Positions 4,463 to 7,289 of a DNA stretch of 7,289 bases are shown here, piece by piece. The stretch spans positions 1-7,289 of the forward strand of contig JAURJO010000128.1 of NCBI GenBank assembly GCA_030832235.1, read 5' to 3'. Both the position numbers and the translations under genes were made by a program. Under the pieces are notes generated by a model. It saw only the letters and a program-made list of their open reading frames with translations, did no database searches and was not told the origin of the DNA. Every line of letters begins with the position of its first letter. The stretch's first letter is position 1. The DNA comes from Verrucomicrobiota bacterium. GTDB taxonomy: Bacteria > Verrucomicrobiota > Verrucomicrobiia > Opitutales > Opitutaceae.

Positions 4463-7099
4463 ATGGACTTCGTCAACCTCACCCAGATGTCGCGCTCGGC
4501 TGTCACCGAGGCGCAGGCCGTCGCCCGTCGCAAATCGCACGCGGAGGTCGACTCCTGGCACTTGCTCTCCGCTCTGCTTGCGCAGGAGGGTGGCATCGTG
4601 CCCGGCCTGCTGGAGAAGCTGAGCCTCTCCACGGCCGCCGCGCAGCTCGCGGTGGAGCGGGAGCTCGACCGCCTGCCGAAGGTCAGCGGGGCCGTCGACG
4701 CCTCCAAGATTTACGTCACGCAGGCCGTCAACGAGGCGCTCACCCGCGCTGAGGCCGAGGCGACGAAGCTCAAGGACGAGTTTGTCTCGGTGGAGCACCT
4801 GCTGCTCGGCCTGATCGACGTGGCGAAGCCCGACGCCTTTCGGCGTTTCCTGCGCAGTTTCAACCTCGACCGCGCCAAGGTGCTCGGCGTGCTCAAGGAG
4901 ATGCGCGGCGCACAGCGCGTCACGACCGACAACCCGGAGGCGACCTACCAGGCGCTCGAGAAGTACGGGATCGACCTCGTGGCGCAGGCGCGGAAGGGAA
5001 AACTCGACCCCGTGATCGGGCGCGACGACGAGATCCGCCGCACGATCCGCATCCTCTCGCGCAAGACGAAGAACAACCCCGTGCTCATCGGCGAGCCGGG
5101 TGTCGGCAAAACCGCGATCGTCGAGGGCCTCGCGCAACGCATCCTGCGGGGCGATGTGCCCGAGGGACTGAAGGACCGCACGATCTTCTCCCTCGACATG
5201 GGCGCGCTCGTGGCGGGCGCGAAATACCGCGGTGAGTTCGAGGAACGCCTGAAAGCCGTGCTCGCGGAGGTGCGGCACGCCGAGGGGCGCATCATCCTGT
5301 TCATCGACGAGCTTCATCTCATCGTGGGCGCAGGTAAGACCGACGGCGCGATGGATGCCGGCAACCTGCTCAAGCCGATGCTCGCGCGCGGCGAGCTCCA
5401 CTGCATCGGCGCGACGACCCTCGACGAGTACCGCAAGCACGTGGAGAAGGACGCCGCCCTTGAGCGCCGTTTCCAGCCCGTGCCCGTCGATCCGCCCTCG
5501 GTCGAAGATGCGATCTCGATCCTGCGCGGGCTCCGCGAGCGCTTCGAGCTGCACCACGGCGTGCGTATCCAGGACAACGCGCTCGTCAGCGCCGTCATCC
5601 TTTCGCACCGCTACATCAGCGACCGCTTCCTGCCCGACAAGGCCATCGATCTGGTCGACGAGGCGTGCGCGATGATCCGCACCGAGATGGACTCGATGCC
5701 GCAGGAGCTGGACGAGCTCACGCGACGCGTGTTGCGACTCGAGATCGAGGAGACCGCGTTGGCCAAGGAGAAGGACGAGGCCAGTGCGCGCCGGCTGGAG
5801 ACGTTGCGGCGCGAACTCGCCGAGGCACGGGAGCGCGCCCAGGGCATCCGGCTCGCCTGGGAGGGCGAGAAGGCCGCGGTTGGTCGGACGCGTAAGCTGC
5901 GCGAGGACATCGAGGCCGCGCGCCTCGAGATGGAAAAGGCGGAGCGCGCCTATGACCTTAACCGTGTGGCGGAGCTCCGTCACGGCCGGCTGCCGCAGCT
6001 GGAGACCGAGCTGAAGCGGCTGGAGTGCGAGGGCCGCGACCGGTCGCGGCTGGTGAAGGAGGAGGTTTCCGAGGAGGAGATCGCCGAGGTCGTCTCGAAG
6101 TGGAGCGGCGTACCCGTCACGCGCCTTGTCGAAGGCGAGAAGGAGAAACTCCTGCGACTCGAGGAGGTAATGCACCGCCGCGTGGTGGGGCAGGACGAGG
6201 CGGTGAACCTTGTGACGGAGGCGATCCTCCGCGCACGCAGCGGCATCAAGGATCCGCGCCGGCCGGTCGGCAGCTTCCTGTGCCTCGGCCCCACCGGCGT
6301 CGGGAAGACGGAGCTCGCGAAGACCCTCGCCGAGACGCTCTTCGACGAGGAGGCGGCGATGGTACGCATCGACATGTCGGAATACATGGAGAAGCACAGT
6401 GTTGCGCGGCTGATCGGCTCCCCGCCGGGCTATGTCGGCTACGACGAGGGCGGGCAGCTCACCGAAGCGGTGCGGCGCAAGCCCTACGCGGTGGTGCTGT
6501 TCGACGAGGTCGAGAAAGCGCACCCCGACGTCTTCAACGTGCTTCTGCAGGTGCTCGACGACGGCCGCATCACGGATGCGCAGGGGCGTACGGTCGACTT
6601 CAAGAACACCGTAATCATCCTCACGTCCAACCTCGGCTCGCGCCACCTTCTCGAGGGCGTGACGGGCGACACGATCCCGGAGAATGTGCGCGAGGGCGTG
6701 ATGACGGAGGTGCGGCGCGCGTTCCGGCCGGAGTTCCTCAACCGCATCGATGAGACGATCCTCTTCAAGCCGCTCACGCTGGAGGAGATCGGATCGATTG
6801 TGGACCTGCTGCTCGCGGACCTGAACCGCCGGCTCGCGGATCGTCGCGTGACCGTTGTGCTCGACGCCAAGGCCAAGTCCTGGGCGGCGGAGCGTGGATA
6901 TGATCCCGTGTTCGGCGCGCGGCCGCTAAAGCGCTTCCTGCAGCGACGCATCGAGACGCAGCTCGCGCGGGCGCTGATCAGCGGTGACGTGGCGGAGGGC
7001 ACCGAGGTGCGTTTCTCCGTCAAGGGTGAGGAACTCGTCATGAAGCCCGTTGCTGCAGCCGCCGGCTCCGATCCCGGGCGGACCGCGGGGAAAACCTGA
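4463..7099 (+). CDS. clpB: ATP-dependent disaggregase ClpB (Hsp100)
   Basis: The product has 878 residues, close to E. coli ClpB (857). In order it has the N-terminal Clp repeat domain (about 1-145), AAA+ ring 1, a coiled-coil middle domain (about 400-530) and AAA+ ring 2. Ring 1 has Walker A GEPGVGKT (Lys216), pore-loop Tyr255 in AKYRGEF, Walker B LFIDE (Glu283) and arginine fingers Arg335 and Arg336. Ring 2 has Walker A GPTGVGKT (Lys615), pore-loop Tyr657 in GYVGYDEGG, Walker B LFDE (Glu682), Arg761 in FLNRID and sensor-2 GAR (Arg820). All key residues are present. The full middle domain and the lack of a ClpP-binding IGF/LGF loop separate it from ClpA, ClpC and ClpX. ClpB hexamers thread aggregated proteins through the central pore, working with DnaK, in the cytoplasm. 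It appears to have its own transcript: 144 bases and a stem-loop separate it from the protease. No CIRCE or clear sigma-32 promoter is seen. The last 12-15 residues form an unmatched tail. Confidence 0.97.
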   Translation: MDFVNLTQMSRSAVTEAQAVARRKSHAEVDSWHLLSALLAQEGGIVPGLLEKLSLSTAAAQLAVERELDRLPKVSGAVDASKIYVTQAVNEALTRAEAEATKLKDEFVSVEHLLLGLIDVAKPDAFRRFLRSFNLDRAKVLGVLKEMRGAQRVTTDNPEATYQALEKYGIDLVAQARKGKLDPVIGRDDEIRRTIRILSRKTKNNPVLIGEPGVGKTAIVEGLAQRILRGDVPEGLKDRTIFSLDMGALVAGAKYRGEFEERLKAVLAEVRHAEGRIILFIDELHLIVGAGKTDGAMDAGNLLKPMLARGELHCIGATTLDEYRKHVEKDAALERRFQPVPVDPPSVEDAISILRGLRERFELHHGVRIQDNALVSAVILSHRYISDRFLPDKAIDLVDEACAMIRTEMDSMPQELDELTRRVLRLEIEETALAKEKDEASARRLETLRRELAEARERAQGIRLAWEGEKAAVGRTRKLREDIEAARLEMEKAERAYDLNRVAELRHGRLPQLETELKRLECEGRDRSRLVKEEVSEEEIAEVVSKWSGVPVTRLVEGEKEKLLRLEEVMHRRVVGQDEAVNLVTEAILRARSGIKDPRRPVGSFLCLGPTGVGKTELAKTLAETLFDEEAAMVRIDMSEYMEKHSVARLIGSPPGYVGYDEGGQLTEAVRRKPYAVVLFDEVEKAHPDVFNVLLQVLDDGRITDAQGRTVDFKNTVIILTSNLGSRHLLEGVTGDTIPENVREGVMTEVRRAFRPEFLNRIDETILFKPLTLEEIGSIVDLLLADLNRRLADRRVTVVLDAKAKSWAAERGYDPVFGARPLKRFLQRRIETQLARALISGDVAEGTEVRFSVKGEELVMKPVAAAAGSDPGRTAGKT

Positions 7100-7102
7100 T
7101 TT

Positions 7103-7120
7103 TCCACGTGATCCCGTGGA
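7103..7120 (+). terminator. Short perfect stem-loop just after clpB
   Basis: TCCACG (7103-7108) and CGTGGA (7115-7120) form a six-base-pair stem with the loop TGATCC, starting four bases past the clpB stop. No T-run follows, so intrinsic termination is doubtful. It may instead protect the 3' end of the message or be incidental. The next start codon is only 40 bases on, so clpB and the following gene could be read together. Confidence 0.25.
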
Positions 7121-7160
7121 GCGAGGTTGAGCGCGGCCGTGCGAGGGTCATTTTTCCCCC

Positions 7161-7289
7161 ATGAAGCCGAATTTGCCGCGCCTCGCCGCTCGGCTTGGGG
7201 TGCTGCTCACTGTCGCATTTGCACCCTGCGCCGGCGCGGCCTCGAGCCGCACGGTGATTGGAACCGAGCTGATCGACGGCGTGCCTTGC
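7161..7289 (+). CDS. Exported protein of unknown family, N-terminus only (cut by window edge)
   Basis: Forty-three codons are open from ATG 7161 to the end of the window. The start MKPNLPRLAARLG is basic, followed by a hydrophobic run (VLLTVAFAPCAGA) and a likely signal-peptidase site near CAGAAS. This is a typical Sec signal peptide for export to the periplasm or beyond. The mature start (RTVIGTELIDGVPC) is too short to name a family. It loosely recalls the small N-terminal domains that precede some envelope enzymes such as cell-wall amidases, but that is only a guess. A GAGGG at 7143-7147 lies 13 bases upstream, rather far for a ribosome site. It follows clpB by 61 bases on the same strand. 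Confidence 0.6.
   Translation, partial: MKPNLPRLAARLGVLLTVAFAPCAGAASSRTVIGTELIDGVPC

Noticed and set aside
4895..4903. Internal start for a short ClpB form lacking the N-domain (AAGGAG then ATG, Met147)
   Set aside because: The position matches the region where E. coli makes a shorter ClpB, but AAGGAG touches the ATG with no spacing, so ribosome initiation is unlikely. The sequence LKEMRGA is also ordinary coding for the family.
1979..6646. A 1555-codon open frame on the minus strand under the protease and clpB genes
   Set aside because: It is antisense to two genes with complete family motifs and crosses their intergenic gap. It is rich in Arg, His and Leu with no recognisable domain. Strong GC bias at third codon positions readily keeps such antisense frames free of stops.
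4463..7099. ClpC or ClpA instead of ClpB
   Set aside because: The middle domain is full length as in ClpB, the sequence around KTDGAMDAGN and the ring 2 blocks follow ClpB, and no ClpP-docking IGF/LGF tripeptide is found in the ring 2 loop.
1..7289. Mobile elements, CRISPR arrays, tRNA or rRNA genes, toxin-antitoxin or defence genes
   Set aside because: I looked on both strands and saw no regularly spaced repeats, transposase or integrase motifs, or recognisable RNA gene sequence.

Overview
The window is GC-rich bacterial chromosome with tightly packed ordinary genes. It most resembles the Verrucomicrobiota, probably Opitutaceae. This rests on the two-copy C-terminal domain of the secreted protease (INxATR start, GGF box, DDP and ND-W/DDW motifs), which I recall as common in that group. 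It also rests on two intergenic repeat types (CACAGAGG units and a GCCGAGnCTACGG dyad) that I recall from the same kind of genome. The assignment is inferred from memory, not from a search.

Layout. Positions 1-519 (minus) hold the N-terminal 173 codons of a lipoprotein of the NamZ/DUF1343 family (exo-beta-N-acetylmuramidase), cut by the window edge. Positions 520-897 hold no gene but contain repeat-like sequence. Positions 898-1359 (minus) encode a small stand-alone hotdog-fold thioesterase of the YiiD C-terminal type. A divergent gap of about 100 bases separates it from a rightward block. That block starts with a Bcp/PrxQ-like peroxiredoxin (1464-1967). It overlaps by four bases a large exported adamalysin/reprolysin-type zinc metalloprotease (1964-4318). 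After a 144-base gap rich in dyads comes a complete clpB disaggregase gene (4463-7099). The first 43 codons of another exported protein (from 7161) run off the right end.

How the genes relate. The peroxiredoxin and protease look like a translationally coupled pair. A stem-loop cluster after the protease probably separates that transcript from clpB, although no U-rich terminator is clear. ClpB has every catalytic motif of both AAA+ rings and the middle domain, and should act with DnaK in rescuing aggregated proteins. Cytosolic stress defence (peroxiredoxin, ClpB) lies next to envelope or secreted functions (NamZ, protease, the truncated right-hand gene), but nothing shows that they form one system.

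No mobile element, CRISPR array, RNA gene or clearly new multi-gene system was found. The points most worth a second look are the intergenic repeats, the altered active site of the peroxiredoxin (Met for the usual Pro, no resolving Cys), the single propeptide Cys of the protease, its duplicated C-terminal domain, and the dyads upstream of clpB.
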